Of a stretch of 64,000 bases of DNA, positions 17,979 to 28,390 are shown in pieces. A program made the position numbers and the translations under genes. Each line of letters starts with the position of its first letter. Position 1 is the stretch's first letter. The notes under the pieces are model-generated. The model had not been told where the DNA came from, made no database searches, and saw only the letters and a list, made by a program, of their open reading frames with translations. Source of the stretch: Bradyrhizobium canariense (GTDB lineage Bacteria; Pseudomonadota; Alphaproteobacteria; Rhizobiales; Xanthobacteraceae); NCBI RefSeq assembly GCF_900105125.1, contig NZ_LT629750.1, positions 1,178,001 through 1,242,000 of the forward strand, read 5' to 3'.

Positions 17979-18737
17979 TCAGTACTTCGCAATGACCGGA
18001 CCACCCCAGTTGAAGTGATAGTTCACGCGGGCCGTGACCATATCCACATCTCCGCTAATCCGATCAGTAGCAAAGACGGTACTCGTCGCTGGAACAAAAA
18101 ACGTCGTGGTGTGGTTGTTCATGAAAATATGATCGTACTCAACGGCAACCGACCAACCCGGGGCAAAGCCGTATTCGAGGCCGGCGCCGACTGTGCCGCC
18201 CCATTGCGTGTTGTTGCTGGAAGTTCCTACAACTGTGTTCGCGACGTCAAAGATGATGTCGCTACGATTGTCGGTCACCGCGGCGCCGCCCTTCACGTAG
18301 AACAGGACGTTGTTCCAGGCATAGCCAACCTGGCCGGTGAACAACCCGAACGCATCCATTCGCGAACGATTGGTGAAACCGGGAAAGAGGAGGCTTTCAT
18401 TGGATCCACGCAGATCGGCCCAGTCGCCTTGGGCTTCCAAGCCGAACACCCATTGGCTGGCCTGCCAGCGATAACCGATCTGACCACCAACAACGCCTCC
18501 GTCTGCGTTGTGGCAACCTTCATTGCCGAGGAAAGTGCCCGCGGGGGTAACGGCATTGAAGCAACTGTGTTGGTTAGCCCAACCGCCGTTGGCACCGATA
18601 TAGAACCCGCTCCAGTCATACACAGGGGCGACCATCGGAGGCGCCTTGGTATAGGGCCGCGGGGCGAGGTCGGCCGCCGATGCGGGCGCCATGCCCAGTG
18701 CGATCAGACCAACCGTACCCAACAAAAACTTTTTCAT
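17979..18737 (-). CDS. Outer-membrane beta-barrel protein (Omp25/Omp31-like)
   Basis: 252 residues. The signal peptide MKKFLLGTVGLIALGMAPASA is followed by ADLAPRPYTKAPP, the hallmark N-terminus of rhizobial Omp25/Omp31/RopB-type barrels, then YDWSGFYIGANGGWA, GGQIGYRWQASQWVFGLEAQGDWADL, VGYAWNNVLFYVKGGAAV, GAGLEYGFAPGWSVAVEYDH and the final VNYHFNWGGPVIAKY. This pattern gives an eight-stranded barrel. The open frame extends to 18806, but the signal peptide and a ggaga site fix the start at 18737. It has its own terminator. These proteins are structural or stress-related surface proteins; a transport role is not established. Confidence 0.92.
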   Translation of the reverse strand: MKKFLLGTVGLIALGMAPASAADLAPRPYTKAPPMVAPVYDWSGFYIGANGGWANQHSCFNAVTPAGTFLGNEGCHNADGGVVGGQIGYRWQASQWVFGLEAQGDWADLRGSNESLLFPGFTNRSRMDAFGLFTGQVGYAWNNVLFYVKGGAAVTDNRSDIIFDVANTVVGTSSNNTQWGGTVGAGLEYGFAPGWSVAVEYDHIFMNNHTTTFFVPATSTVFATDRISGDVDMVTARVNYHFNWGGPVIAKY

Positions 18738-19021
18738 TGTCGATCTCCAGCTATTTCGACGTGTTTTTGAAGCTTGTTGTGTTCGCGCATTTGCGCCGCG
18801 ACCCATCCATTCCCAGAAACACGATATGCCGATTCAGTCGAAAAAGCCGTCGCCGAAATGCAACAGTCGCGGACCAAGTGCGTCCATGACAACGTAATGA
18901 TTTGTTTAGGCTATTCGGGAACCCGATGGAACTTTTCGGGCTTTTTTGTGGCAGTTGTATTCGGAGCTCATGCATCCCCACATTGAGATACCGCCTGGAT
19001 ATTTTCCGGCGGCTTTTAAAA

Positions 19022-19036
19022 GAACAAATCTGGAAC
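19022..19036 (+). promoter_or_regulatory. LexA box (SOS operator) upstream of ssb
   Basis: The sequence gaac-aaatctg-gaac is GTTC-N7-GTTC read on the other strand, the alphaproteobacterial LexA operator. It lies about 180 bases before the ssb start. A perfect DnaA-box-like tgtggataa follows at about 19055. Confidence 0.75.
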
Positions 19037-19212
19037 ATTCTGGGAATGGACGCTATATGTGGATAACCTCGGGATCATGCGGCTCGCCTGATCGGCGAAC
19101 GTATAGGGTCGATCTCAAGGTGGTCCCGACGCGCCGACAGGCGATATCAAAGCTCAATCCGGCGGATGTGAGCGAGGGGCAGTCCAGTAAATTTCGAGCG
19201 TGGAGAGCGGCG

Positions 19213-19701
19213 ATGGCGGGAAGTGTGAACAAGGTTATTTTGGTTGGTAATCTCGGCAAGGACCCGGAGATCCGGCGTACGCAGGACGGGCGGCCGATCG
19301 CCAATTTGAGCGTGGCGACATCAGAAACATGGCGCGACAAGGGGACTGGCGAGCGCAAGGAAAAGACCGAGTGGCATCGCGTCGTCATCTTTAATGAAGG
19401 GCTCTGCAAGGTCGCCGAGCAATATCTGAAGAAGGGCGCCAAGGTTTACATCGAAGGCCAGTTGCAGACCCGCAAATGGACCGATCAGGCCGGCGCCGAA
19501 AAATATTCGACCGAAGTGGTGCTGCAGGGATTCAATTCGAACCTGACCATGCTGGATGGCCGCAGCGGTGGCGGCGGCAATTTCGGGGCCGAGGATTCCG
19601 GCAGCGATTTCGGCTCCAGCAGTCCGTCGAGCCCCGCACCCCGCCGCGCCGTAGCAGCCGGTGCGCGCAACAGCGATATGGACGACGACATTCCGTTCTA
19701 A
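19213..19701 (+). CDS. ssb: Single-stranded DNA-binding protein
   Basis: 162 residues. The OB-fold domain occupies about residues 1-112 ([60 protein letters not shown]). A Gly/Ser-rich disordered linker follows, then the acidic C-terminal tip MDDDIPF, which recruits DNA-repair and replication partners. The open frame extends upstream to 18946, but the [15 protein letters not shown] start at 19213 is family-typical. The LexA box upstream and the nearby uvrA fit the SOS-regulated uvrA-ssb neighbourhood seen in alphaproteobacteria; here the outer-membrane protein gene has come between them. Confidence 0.97.
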   Translation: MAGSVNKVILVGNLGKDPEIRRTQDGRPIANLSVATSETWRDKGTGERKEKTEWHRVVIFNEGLCKVAEQYLKKGAKVYIEGQLQTRKWTDQAGAEKYSTEVVLQGFNSNLTMLDGRSGGGGNFGAEDSGSDFGSSSPSSPAPRRAVAAGARNSDMDDDIPF

Positions 19702-19718
19702 GGGCGGGCGAAAAATCA

Positions 19719-19755
19719 GCGGAAGGCGTGGCGTGTCCCGCGCCACGCCTTCCGC
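19719..19755 (+). terminator. Long inverted repeat after ssb, probable terminator
   Basis: Perfect 15-base arms, gcggaaggcgtggcg and cgccacgccttccgc, surround the loop tgtcccg. Only a short gttttag follows, so the T-run is weak. It lies 18 bases after the ssb stop. Confidence 0.65.
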
Positions 19756-19780
19756 AGGGTTTTAGTCGGGAACTGCCGCC

Positions 19781-20179
19781 GTGAGTCTTGCGCCGCTACT
19801 CCATGCAGCGCCCCAAATACCGCTCCACGCCTTCGCGGCGATGGGCGCCTTCGTGCTCGGCGTCGTCCAGCTTGCGGCTCCGAAGGGCACACTGCCTCAC
19901 CGTACGCTCGGCTGGATCTGGGTCGTGCTGATGGCGATCGTGGCCGTCAGTTCATTCTGGATCCATCAAATCCGGCTCGTCGGTCCCTGGAGTCCGATCC
20001 ATCTATTGTCGATCTTCACGCTGCTGATGCTGCCGCTTGCTGTGTGGAAGGCGCATCGCCATGAAGTCGTCGGTCACCGCCGCATCATGATCCTTATTTT
20101 CACGGGCGCGCTTGTGATCGCCGGGCTGTTTACGTTGCTGCCGGGGCGGATCATGCATGCCGTCGTATTCGGGGCCTGA
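19781..20179 (+). CDS. DUF2306 membrane protein
   Basis: 132 residues from a GTG start. Four hydrophobic segments are visible: HAFAAMGAFVLGVVQLA, IWVVLMAIVAVSSFWI, LSIFTLLMLPLAVW and ILIFTGALVIAGLFTL. The conserved phrases LPHRTLGWIWV, SPIHLLSIFTL, GHRRIM and LLPGRIMH are typical of DUF2306, an uncharacterised membrane family. The conserved His residues could be a cofactor or metal site. It lies in the ssb-gyrA interval on the same strand as both. Confidence 0.82.
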   Translation: MSLAPLLHAAPQIPLHAFAAMGAFVLGVVQLAAPKGTLPHRTLGWIWVVLMAIVAVSSFWIHQIRLVGPWSPIHLLSIFTLLMLPLAVWKAHRHEVVGHRRIMILIFTGALVIAGLFTLLPGRIMHAVVFGA

Positions 20180-20394
20180 GACGCGCTTTTCGAAGCGGAA
20201 ATCCGGGGCTCGAAATAGACCCCGGGGGAGGGGTTCCAGGGGCCGGATTCGAGGTCATTGCTGAAAATTCAGTTAACGACGTAAGTCTCTGGAAAAACGA
20301 AAGGAAAAACCGCTCGGCGGGGGCAGTTGGGGGTGGTTTGGAAGCCTCCGATAGGCTATATGATTCCTGACCAAGAATTGACCGGATTCCCCCT

Positions 20395-23136
20395 TTGGCT
20401 GACACAGAAGATCCGAATCCCGGAGAGCCCAAGGGGCCTTCCGATATTCGTCCCGTATCGATCCTCGACGAGATGAAACGCTCCTACCTCGATTACGCCA
20501 TGAGTGTGATCGTGGCGCGCGCGCTGCCCGATGCGCGCGACGGTTTGAAGCCGGTTCATCGCCGTATTCTCTACGCGATGTACGAGAACGGCTTCGAATG
20601 GAACAAACCCTACCGCAAGTCGGCCCGGACCGTCGGCGACGTGATCGGTAAATACCATCCCCACGGCGACCAGTCGGTCTACGACGCAATGGTGCGCATG
20701 GCGCAGGATTTCTCCATGCGCGTGCCCTTGATCGACGGGCAGGGCAATTTCGGCTCGGTGGACGGCGATACGGCCGCCGCCATGCGTTACACCGAATCCC
20801 GCCTGACCAAGATTGCGCAACTGCTGCTCGACGACATCGACAAGGACACCGTCGATTACCAGGATAACTACGACGGTTCCTTCCGCGAACCGCGGGTGCT
20901 GCCGGCGAAATTTCCAAATCTGCTGGTCAACGGCGCCGGCGGCATCGCGGTCGGCATGGCCACCAACATTCCGCCGCACAATCTCGGCGAAGTCATCGAT
21001 GGCTGTGTCGCGCTGATCGACAATCCCGCGCTTTCGATCGATGATCTCATCAACATCATCCCCGGACCGGATTTCCCGACCGCCGGCATTATCCTCGGAC
21101 GCCAGGGCATCCGCTCGGCCTACCACCTCGGCCGCGGCTCGATCGTGATGCGCGGCAAACCGAAGATCGAGTCCTACGGGAAGGACCGCGAAGCCATCAT
21201 CATCACGGAAATTCCCTACCAGGTGAACAAGGCCGCCATGGTGGCGCGCATCAGCGAACTGCATCGCGAGAAGAAGATCGAGGGTATTTCCGATCTCCGC
21301 GACGAATCCGACCGCGACGGCTTGCGCGTCGTCGTCGAACTGAAGCGCGACGCGGTGCCGGAAGTGGTGTTGAACCAACTCTACCGGTTCACGCCGCTGC
21401 AGACCAATTTCGGGGTCAATATGGTGGCGCTCGACGCCGGCCGCCCGCTGCTGATGAACCTGAAGGACCTGCTGACGATCTTCATCGCGTTCCGCGAACA
21501 GGTCGTCACGCGGCGCACCAAATTCCTGCTCAACAAGGCGCGCGACCGCGCCCACGTCCTGGTCGGTCTCGCGATTGCCGTGGCCAATATCGACGAGATC
21601 ATCCGCGTGATCCGGACCTCGCCCAATCCCGCCACCGCGCGCGACACCCTGATGTCGCGCGACTGGGCGGCGAAGGATGTGGCGGCGATGATCACGCTGA
21701 TCGACGATCCGCGCCATCGGTTGGCGGAAGATGGCACCGCACGGCTGTCGTTCGACCAGGCGCAAGCCATTCTCGATTTGCGTTTGGCGAGGCTGACGGC
21801 GCTCGGCCGCGAGGAGATTGGTGAGGAACTTGACAAGCTCGCGGTGGAAATCGCCGATTACCTGGAAATCCTGCGTTCGCGCGCCCGGGTCCAGACCATC
21901 ATCAAGGACGAACTCGCCGCGGTGAAATCGGAATTCGCCACCCCGCGCAAAACCATGATCCTCGAGCAGGAAAACGAGGTCGAAGACGAAGACCTGATCC
22001 AGCGCGAAGATATGGTGGTCACGGTCTCGCACGCCGGCTACGTCAAGCGTGTGCCGCTGTCGGCCTATCGGGCGCAGCGCCGCGGCGGCAAGGGCCGGTC
22101 GGGTATGCAGACCCGCGACGAGGATTTCGTTAGCCGACTGTTCGTGGCTTCGACCCATACGCCGGTGCTGTTCTTTTCGTCGCGCGGCCAGGTCTACAAG
22201 GAAAAGGTTTGGCGGCTGCCGGTGGCGCCGCCGAACGGGCGTGGCAAGGCGATGATCAATATCCTGCCGCTGGAGCAGGGCGAACGCATCACCACCATCA
22301 TGCCGTTGCCCGAGGATGAAAGCTCCTGGGCCAATCTCGACGTGATGTTCGCGACCACCGGCGGCAATGTCCGCCGCAACAAGCTGTCGGATTTCGTCGA
22401 CGTCCGCCATTCCGGCATCATCGCGATGAAACTCGAGGATGACGAGGCGATCGTCGACGTCCAGATCTGCACCGAACATGACGACGTGCTGCTGACCGCC
22501 GCCGGCGGACAGTGCATCCGCTTCCCCGTCACCGATGTCCGCGTCTTTACCGGCCGCACCTCCATGGGCGTGCGCGGCATTGCGCTGCCCGGGAGCGACA
22601 AGCTGATCTCGCTGTCGATCCTGCGCCACGTCGAGGCGACTTCGGACGAGCGAACGGCCTATTTGAAAATGCGCCGCGCCGTCGCCGGCGAGACGACATC
22701 GGAGGAGCCTGCCGATACCGAGGGCGAGGAAACCGCCGGGGAAACCTCAGGCGCGATCCAGCTCAGCCAGGAGCGCTATGTCGAGATGTCGGCGCAGGAG
22801 CAGGTAGTCCTGACGGTGTCCGTCAATGGCTACGGCAAGCGCACCTCGTCGTTCGAGTACCGGACCACCGGACGCGGCGGCAAGGGCATCGTTGCGATGT
22901 CGGTCAACGGGCGTAACGGCAAGCTGGTGGCCTCATTCCCGGTCGAGGACAGCGATCAGATCATGCTGGTGACCGACAAGGGTCAGCTGATCCGCTGTCC
23001 GGTCGAGGGCATCCGAATCGCGGGCCGCTCGACCCAGGGCGTCATCGTATTCGACACCGCCGAAGACGAGCACGTGGTGTCGGTCGAGCATATCGGCGAT
23101 GACGGAGAGAATGGCGAGAACGGCAACGGCGGTTAG
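20395..23136 (+). CDS. gyrA: DNA gyrase subunit A
   Basis: 913 residues, starting with TTG at 20395 ([11 protein letters not shown] follows). GyrA is the DNA-breaking and rejoining subunit that introduces negative supercoils. The catalytic tyrosine is Y132 in MRYTESRL. The winged-helix and quinolone region reads [20 protein letters not shown], with Gln93 where E. coli has Ser83 and Asp97 at E. coli Asp87. The C-terminal beta-pinwheel has GyrA-box-type repeats ([18 protein letters not shown]). An acidic insert ([19 protein letters not shown]) splits two blades, as in other alphaproteobacteria. It is monocistronic and convergent with the autotransporter. Confidence 0.98.
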   Translation: MADTEDPNPGEPKGPSDIRPVSILDEMKRSYLDYAMSVIVARALPDARDGLKPVHRRILYAMYENGFEWNKPYRKSARTVGDVIGKYHPHGDQSVYDAMVRMAQDFSMRVPLIDGQGNFGSVDGDTAAAMRYTESRLTKIAQLLLDDIDKDTVDYQDNYDGSFREPRVLPAKFPNLLVNGAGGIAVGMATNIPPHNLGEVIDGCVALIDNPALSIDDLINIIPGPDFPTAGIILGRQGIRSAYHLGRGSIVMRGKPKIESYGKDREAIIITEIPYQVNKAAMVARISELHREKKIEGISDLRDESDRDGLRVVVELKRDAVPEVVLNQLYRFTPLQTNFGVNMVALDAGRPLLMNLKDLLTIFIAFREQVVTRRTKFLLNKARDRAHVLVGLAIAVANIDEIIRVIRTSPNPATARDTLMSRDWAAKDVAAMITLIDDPRHRLAEDGTARLSFDQAQAILDLRLARLTALGREEIGEELDKLAVEIADYLEILRSRARVQTIIKDELAAVKSEFATPRKTMILEQENEVEDEDLIQREDMVVTVSHAGYVKRVPLSAYRAQRRGGKGRSGMQTRDEDFVSRLFVASTHTPVLFFSSRGQVYKEKVWRLPVAPPNGRGKAMINILPLEQGERITTIMPLPEDESSWANLDVMFATTGGNVRRNKLSDFVDVRHSGIIAMKLEDDEAIVDVQICTEHDDVLLTAAGGQCIRFPVTDVRVFTGRTSMGVRGIALPGSDKLISLSILRHVEATSDERTAYLKMRRAVAGETTSEEPADTEGEETAGETSGAIQLSQERYVEMSAQEQVVLTVSVNGYGKRTSSFEYRTTGRGGKGIVAMSVNGRNGKLVASFPVEDSDQIMLVTDKGQLIRCPVEGIRIAGRSTQGVIVFDTAEDEHVVSVEHIGDDGENGENGNGG

Positions 23137-23156
23137 CCGTTGTCGGCTTAATCGCT

Positions 23157-26027
23157 TCACCAGCTGTAGCGAACGCCGATATTGCCTTGGGCTCCGCCGT
23201 GGCTGCTTTCGTTGGTTTGATCGATCGCGAACAGATAGCTGCCTTGGGCGTAGAGGCTGAGACGGTTGTTGAGCCTGGCGGTCACGCCGCCCAGCACTTC
23301 CGTCCGCGTCGAACTCTCGATCAGCTGCACCTGGTCGATGCCGAAATTCGTTGTGGCTTCCGCGCCCCAGCCGCGCCAGACATTCACGCCTATATAAGGC
23401 TGCCACAGAATTCCGTTGCGGCCCTCGATGGTCCATTGGCCGCGCAGGCCGAGCCGTCCGGTCGGGCCAGAAGTCGAGCCGAGGCCGACCGGACCTAAAC
23501 CGTCATTCGCATCGTCGAACGTGACCTGTTGCCAGATGATCTGCGCTTGCGGCTCCAGCACGAAGCGCGGTCCAAGTGGCAGCGGTATGGGATAGCCCGC
23601 TTCCAGTGAGGCGATGAAGCCGGAGCCATTGGTCGGCAGATCTGCGAACTGTGTCGTGGCGTTACCCCGATAGGCCGTCTCTTGCAGGATTGCGTCGAGA
23701 TACCACCCTTGTGGACCGTAGTGGGTCCAGTACGCGCCGGCGGAGAAGGCATCGAGGTTCAAAGAGCCGGTATGGGTCAGCACATAGCCCGTTGCCGTGG
23801 CGTTGGTGACGAGACCGGTCACGTTAACTTCGGCCTGACCGTAGCCGAAATAAACGCCGGCGGCGTCGCGGTGGCCGGAGACCAGGTTGCCGCGCCAAAG
23901 ATCGATGCCGCCCTGGAAGCCTCCCAGCCAGCCACTGGCGCGCGGATCGGCAAACGCCTGGTAGTGATCGTCGATCTGCTGTCCGAAGAAGCGTGCCCAG
24001 TCGGAACGATCCCATCCCATAGCGCCGTTGCCGGCGTTCGCCAGCGTCATGGTGTCGCCGATGCGCTGGTTGAGCGTGCCGAGCGTGGCAAGCCCCAACT
24101 CGCGCGCGACCGGCTGCACGACGCCGTAGGTTGCAAGTTCCGGCCCGATGATCGGATAGGTGCCCGGCGGCAGCACGGCGGGCGGCGCTTCCGGCGGCAA
24201 TGTCGGCGGCGGAACCTGCAACTCCGGCGGCATTCCCGGCAGTGTGGACGGCGTACCGGGCGCGTCGAAGGTCGAACGCAGGAACCAGTTGTTCGGGACA
24301 TCGCCGTTGAGACCGCCGCGGAACAGGAAATAATCATAGGCGCCGCCACGTGCTTCGCCGACAAGCATGAAGGCATCCGAAGTTGTCGTGCCGCCGTTGG
24401 TCGCGTTGACGACCAGGATGCCGTTGGCCACGGTCTGATCCCCGGATCCGTTGGCGTTCAGAATCCTGAGATTTGTCGAGCCCGTCGCCGCGCCGCCATT
24501 GACGATAAGCTGATCGGACGGCGAGTTGTCTGCACCGAGAAAGGTGTTGAACGTGATCGTTCCGCCCGTGCCGGTGTAATTCATCGCGGTCAGTGTCTTG
24601 AACGCGGATGACGCCGGCGTGGAGATGATGTCGCTGTCGTTGTTCGTGAGATTGGTGACGTTGGAACTTCCGGTCATGTTCCAGGTCGTCCCGTTGCCGA
24701 GCGTGACATTGCTCGTGCTCGAGGCGTCGGTGAGCATCGCGCCGGTCAGCGTCGAATGATTGCTGGTCATCGTGACGGCCGAGCTGTTCGCGGCGCTCAG
24801 CAGGATTCCGTTGTTGCCGGTCGCCGTCGCATCCGTCGTGGTGATGGCGGCGTTGCCGCCTTGCGCTGCGAACGCATCCGACGCCGAACTGACCACCGTG
24901 CCGTCAAGGCTCAGCGTATTCGTCACGCCTGCCGGTGCCTGAAGCAGAAATCCGTAGCTGCCCGCACCACCGGAGGTCGTGACGCTTCCGCCGCTCAGCG
25001 AGATGTTCGCACCATTCTGCAAAAAGCCGCCGCGGGCACTCCCGCCGTTGCTGGAGACGTTGACGGTCACACCGCCGCCCGTGATGCTGCTGCCGGCGCC
25101 GGTTGCGAGCAGACCCGTCTCGCCACCGCCATTGCCATTTACGGTAACGGCTCCTCCGTTGAGCATGACCGAAGCGCCGCCATCGGCGCGCACGCCGGTA
25201 TCGTTGCCGCCGGCGCCACCGAGATTCGGTATCGTCACCGTCGCGCCGTTGCTGATGATCTGGCTGCCGGCGCCTGATGCCAGCAGCCCGGTGTTCTGGC
25301 CGCCGCCCTGCACAAAGTCGATGCTGGTTCCGCTGTTCAGCGTGACCTTGCCGCCGGCGAGCGCCTCGGCGCCAATGTTGTTTCCCCCGCCGCCGAGATT
25401 TACCGCCAGACCTGTCGCGATGATCTGGCTGCCCGCGCCATTGGCGAGCAGAGCGGTTCCTCCGCCGCCGAATGACGGATTGATGGTCGATCCGGACTGA
25501 AAAATGATCTGACCGCCGGTCTGCGCTGACGCGGCGGTGCTCCAGTTACCGGTGATGGTCGATCCGGAGCTGAACACGATCGTGCCGTTGGTCTCGGCCA
25601 ATCCGCCGATGCTGCCGCCGTTGAAGGGATTGATCGTGACATTGTTGGTGGTGATCTGGCCGCTTGTGGTGGCGTGCACCGCAGGTGTGCCGTTGAGCGT
25701 TGTATTTGGAGCGATCGCGCAGGATCCGCTGGTGAGCGTGACCGAACTGCCGGAAACGCTGCAGGTCTGGCCGACCGCGATGTCGGATATGCCGCAGACG
25801 CCCAGGACAACGAGCAAGACAGCGAGCGCATCGCGCACGATCCGCCGCCACTCATCGCGGCGGTCGATGGACCGGACCATGCGGGCTGAGTTCCGATCCG
25901 CGTCATGCAGGTCGTCTGTATCGCCCAAACGATGTGCGTGGCTGAGCTCGCCGGCTTGACCTCGCCTGAGCGAGCAGCCGATCACCAACGGCGCGCGCGT
26001 TGCTTTACGAGTCTCTGTTCCAAGCAT
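23157..26027 (-). CDS. Autotransporter with Gly/Ser/Thr-rich passenger
   Basis: 956 residues. A long N-terminal lead carries the hydrophobic segment RDALAVLLVVLGVCGISDIAVG and cleavage before QTCSVSG, a type V extended signal peptide. The passenger (about residues 90-620) is made of irregular beta-helix repeats such as GAGSQIIATGLAVNLGGGG and LLATGAGSSITGGGVTVN, and ends in a Pro-rich hinge near residue 640 (LPPEAPPAVLPPGTYP). The C-terminal 280 residues form the barrel (WARFFGQQIDDHYQAF, GWLGGFQGGIDLW, YGQAEVNVTG) and end GNIGVRYSW with a terminal aromatic residue. The start at 26027 has a gagggg site. A role in adhesion or surface structure is inferred. Confidence 0.92.
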   Translation of the reverse strand: MLGTETRKATRAPLVIGCSLRRGQAGELSHAHRLGDTDDLHDADRNSARMVRSIDRRDEWRRIVRDALAVLLVVLGVCGISDIAVGQTCSVSGSSVTLTSGSCAIAPNTTLNGTPAVHATTSGQITTNNVTINPFNGGSIGGLAETNGTIVFSSGSTITGNWSTAASAQTGGQIIFQSGSTINPSFGGGGTALLANGAGSQIIATGLAVNLGGGGNNIGAEALAGGKVTLNSGTSIDFVQGGGQNTGLLASGAGSQIISNGATVTIPNLGGAGGNDTGVRADGGASVMLNGGAVTVNGNGGGETGLLATGAGSSITGGGVTVNVSSNGGSARGGFLQNGANISLSGGSVTTSGGAGSYGFLLQAPAGVTNTLSLDGTVVSSASDAFAAQGGNAAITTTDATATGNNGILLSAANSSAVTMTSNHSTLTGAMLTDASSTSNVTLGNGTTWNMTGSSNVTNLTNNDSDIISTPASSAFKTLTAMNYTGTGGTITFNTFLGADNSPSDQLIVNGGAATGSTNLRILNANGSGDQTVANGILVVNATNGGTTTSDAFMLVGEARGGAYDYFLFRGGLNGDVPNNWFLRSTFDAPGTPSTLPGMPPELQVPPPTLPPEAPPAVLPPGTYPIIGPELATYGVVQPVARELGLATLGTLNQRIGDTMTLANAGNGAMGWDRSDWARFFGQQIDDHYQAFADPRASGWLGGFQGGIDLWRGNLVSGHRDAAGVYFGYGQAEVNVTGLVTNATATGYVLTHTGSLNLDAFSAGAYWTHYGPQGWYLDAILQETAYRGNATTQFADLPTNGSGFIASLEAGYPIPLPLGPRFVLEPQAQIIWQQVTFDDANDGLGPVGLGSTSGPTGRLGLRGQWTIEGRNGILWQPYIGVNVWRGWGAEATTNFGIDQVQLIESSTRTEVLGGVTARLNNRLSLYAQGSYLFAIDQTNESSHGGAQGNIGVRYSW

Positions 26028-26482
26028 CTGTTCCCCTCGTAGAACAGCTGGTCCTTGCGTAACCTATGGCTTGGTCATGAAATCGCGGCTCAATATGCGC
26101 GAACAATATTCCCTGAAATACAACTGAGTCCGCATCTTACAACGTTTGGTAGTGTCCTGATTGCCACTATCGAACAGAATTTCACGACGTCTGCGGACGC
26201 GGATCAAAAATGTTTATGAAATTTTTCGGAGAGCTTGCGAGTGCTTCAAATGTTCTGTCCACCGTGACAGGAGATGGTGAGAACGGTAACAGATGCTGGC
26301 TATTCGAAGTTTGGCATCACGATGATACCGGAACCGACGCCTGCACAACGCGGCTGCTATGGCGTTTCGAGCGAAAGCCTGTCCCGACTTGGGTGGCGCG
26401 GTGGGGACCGGTTCGCTTAAAAAACAAGCAAACTAAAATCAGAGCCTGGTTCCGATTCAATCGGAACGATAACGTTCAAAAG
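26028..26482. other. Intergenic region, repeat remnants
   Basis: No gene is visible. An open frame from 26210 runs through repeat sequence and antisense to kup and is rejected. The first 150 bases are AT-rich and presumably hold the autotransporter promoter. The rest contains the repeats listed at 26360-26467. Confidence 0.55.
26360..26467. repeat. Composite intergenic repeat with a palindrome
   Basis: The left part (gcgtttcgagcgaaagcctg, then ggggaccggttcgct) is a diverged copy of the gcgttttc...accggttcgc unit seen at 4712 and 8872. The right part contains the palindrome gttccgatt-c-aatcggaac at 26449-26467. It has the same core as the palindrome at 40222-40248. It lies just after the kup stop codon and may act as a processing or termination site. 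Confidence 0.6.
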
Positions 26483-28390
26483 TCAGATCTCGATTTCGGT
26501 GCCGAACTCGACGACCTGGCGGGCAGGCACGTCGAAAAATGCCGCCGTCCGCTCGGCGTTACGCTGCAGAAACGCAAACAACGACTCGCGCCACAGCGAC
26601 ATGCCCGGAATGTCCTCGCGCGGGATGATGGTTTCGCGGCCGATGTAATAGGTGATGTCGGTGAGATCGATGCCCGGCAGCTTGCCCTGATTGCAGGCGA
26701 GCACCAGCCCCGCATAGATCGTCGGATATTGCATGAAGCCGTAGTGCAGAATGACGCGGGTGATGCCCGGGATGATCTCGATCACCTCGGCACGTTCCTC
26801 ATCCGCAACGCGCGGAGATTCCTCAATCAGCACCGTAACCAGCACCACGCGCTGGTGCAGGCAGTGGTTATGCTTGACGAATTGCGTCAGCGCGAGCGGC
26901 ACGCCGTTCGGCGCTGATGCCAAAAATATCGCCGTTCCGGAAAGCCGCGCGTGACATTTGCTGATCGCGGTTTCGATCAGGTCCTCTTCCGGTTGGCGCA
27001 GGCTGCCACGCGCCCGCTCCACCAGCCTGACGCCGCTGCGCCAGGTCAGCATCAAAAACGCAACCACCGTCGCGAGCAGCAACGGAAACCAGCCGCCTTC
27101 GAACAGCTTGGTCGAGTTGGCGGCGAAGAAAATGCAGTCGATGACCAGGAAAAAACCATTCACGGCGACGACAATGAGCGGTGAGTAGCCCCATTGTATC
27201 GCAACCAGCGCCGCCAACAGCGTGGTGATCGCCATCAGCAGCGACACCGCGATGCCATAGGCGCCCGCCAGCGCATCCGATGTGCCGAAGCCGATGACGG
27301 CTCCAAGGGTCGCTGCGGCCAGCAGCCAGTTCACCAGCGGCACATAGATCTGGCCGATGGCATGGCTCGTGGTGTGCTTGATGTGCATGCGCGGCAAGAA
27401 GCCGAGCTGAATCGATTGTTGCGTCAACGAGAACACGCCGGAAATGATCGCCTGCGATGCAATGACGGTGGCCAGCGCAGCGAACGCCACCAGCGGATAC
27501 TGCACCCAGTCAGGGGCGAGCTGGTAGAAAGGGTTATCGATCGCGGTTGGATCCGTGACCAGGAGCGCCGCCTGACCGAAATAGTTGAGCACGAGAGCGG
27601 GTAGCGCAACGGTGAACCATGCCAGACGGATCGGCACCCTGCCGAAATGGCCCATATCGGCGTACATCGCTTCACCGCCGGTGACCGCGAGGAAGGCCGC
27701 GCCGAGAATGGCGAAGCTGATGTGGAAATCCTCGTGGATCAGGAAGTCGAAAGCATAGAGCGGGCTCAGCGCGGCCAGCACCGCCGGCGCCTTGATAATG
27801 CCGTGGATGCCGAGTGCGGCGAGAATGGCGAACCAGCCGAGCATGACGGGTCCGAATATCTGGCCGATAAATCCGGTGCCCTGCTTCTGCATCAGGAACA
27901 GGCCGATCAGGATCACCACAGTCAGCGGCACCACGACTGGAGTCAGCGAGGGCGCGTCGACCTTTAATCCCTCGATTGCGCTCAGCACCGAGATCGCCGG
28001 TGTGATGGCGCCGTCGCCGTACAGCAGGGCCGCGCCGACGAGGCCTACGATCAGAAGTTGTGCGCGCCATGTTCCGGGCTGGGCGTTGCGCGCCGAAAGC
28101 AGCGCCAGCAGGGCAACGATGCCGCCTTCGCCGCGATTGTCGGCGCGCATGATCAGCAACGCATATTTGATCGAGATGATCAGGATCAGCGCCCAGAGGA
28201 TCAGCGAAGCGACCCCGAGTATCGCGTCCGAAGTCAGTGGTCCGCCATGGGCGGCGGCCTTGGCCGCTTCCTTCAGCGCATAGAGCGGGCTGGTGCCGAT
28301 GTCGCCGTAGACGACGCCGAGGGCGCCGATCGTTGCCGTAACGGGAAGCGCGTTGGACTTGAGCGAGTCTGCGACTGGCGTGTCGGTCAC
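26483..28390 (-). CDS. kup: Kup/HAK/KT potassium uptake protein
   Basis: 635 residues from the GTG at 28390, chosen because a gggagg site lies 8 bases before it (the open frame runs on to 28441). A proton-coupled potassium importer of the inner membrane. It has the family opening LGVVYGDIGTSPLYALKEA, the LLYGDGAITPAISVLSAIEGL segment in the second helix pair, GGEAMYADMGHFG, and about 12 membrane segments. A cytoplasmic C-terminal domain of about 170 residues (GTAIFLASAPNGVPLALTQ, RVVLVTVLIEE, ISYYIGRE-type TYYIGRETIIP) follows. It stands alone; rhizobia often carry two or three kup paralogues, and which one this is cannot be told. Confidence 0.96.
   Translation of the reverse strand: MTDTPVADSLKSNALPVTATIGALGVVYGDIGTSPLYALKEAAKAAAHGGPLTSDAILGVASLILWALILIISIKYALLIMRADNRGEGGIVALLALLSARNAQPGTWRAQLLIVGLVGAALLYGDGAITPAISVLSAIEGLKVDAPSLTPVVVPLTVVILIGLFLMQKQGTGFIGQIFGPVMLGWFAILAALGIHGIIKAPAVLAALSPLYAFDFLIHEDFHISFAILGAAFLAVTGGEAMYADMGHFGRVPIRLAWFTVALPALVLNYFGQAALLVTDPTAIDNPFYQLAPDWVQYPLVAFAALATVIASQAIISGVFSLTQQSIQLGFLPRMHIKHTTSHAIGQIYVPLVNWLLAAATLGAVIGFGTSDALAGAYGIAVSLLMAITTLLAALVAIQWGYSPLIVVAVNGFFLVIDCIFFAANSTKLFEGGWFPLLLATVVAFLMLTWRSGVRLVERARGSLRQPEEDLIETAISKCHARLSGTAIFLASAPNGVPLALTQFVKHNHCLHQRVVLVTVLIEESPRVADEERAEVIEIIPGITRVILHYGFMQYPTIYAGLVLACNQGKLPGIDLTDITYYIGRETIIPREDIPGMSLWRESLFAFLQRNAERTAAFFDVPARQVVEFGTEIEI

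Noticed and set aside
20356..22629. 757-codon open frame antisense to gyrA
   Set aside because: It is a shadow of gyrA caused by GC-rich codons. The translation is His/Arg/Asp-rich without any domain, and gyrA on the other strand is certain.
26210..26917. 235-codon plus-strand frame next to kup
   Set aside because: It starts in repeat sequence and continues antisense to kup; no ribosome binding site.
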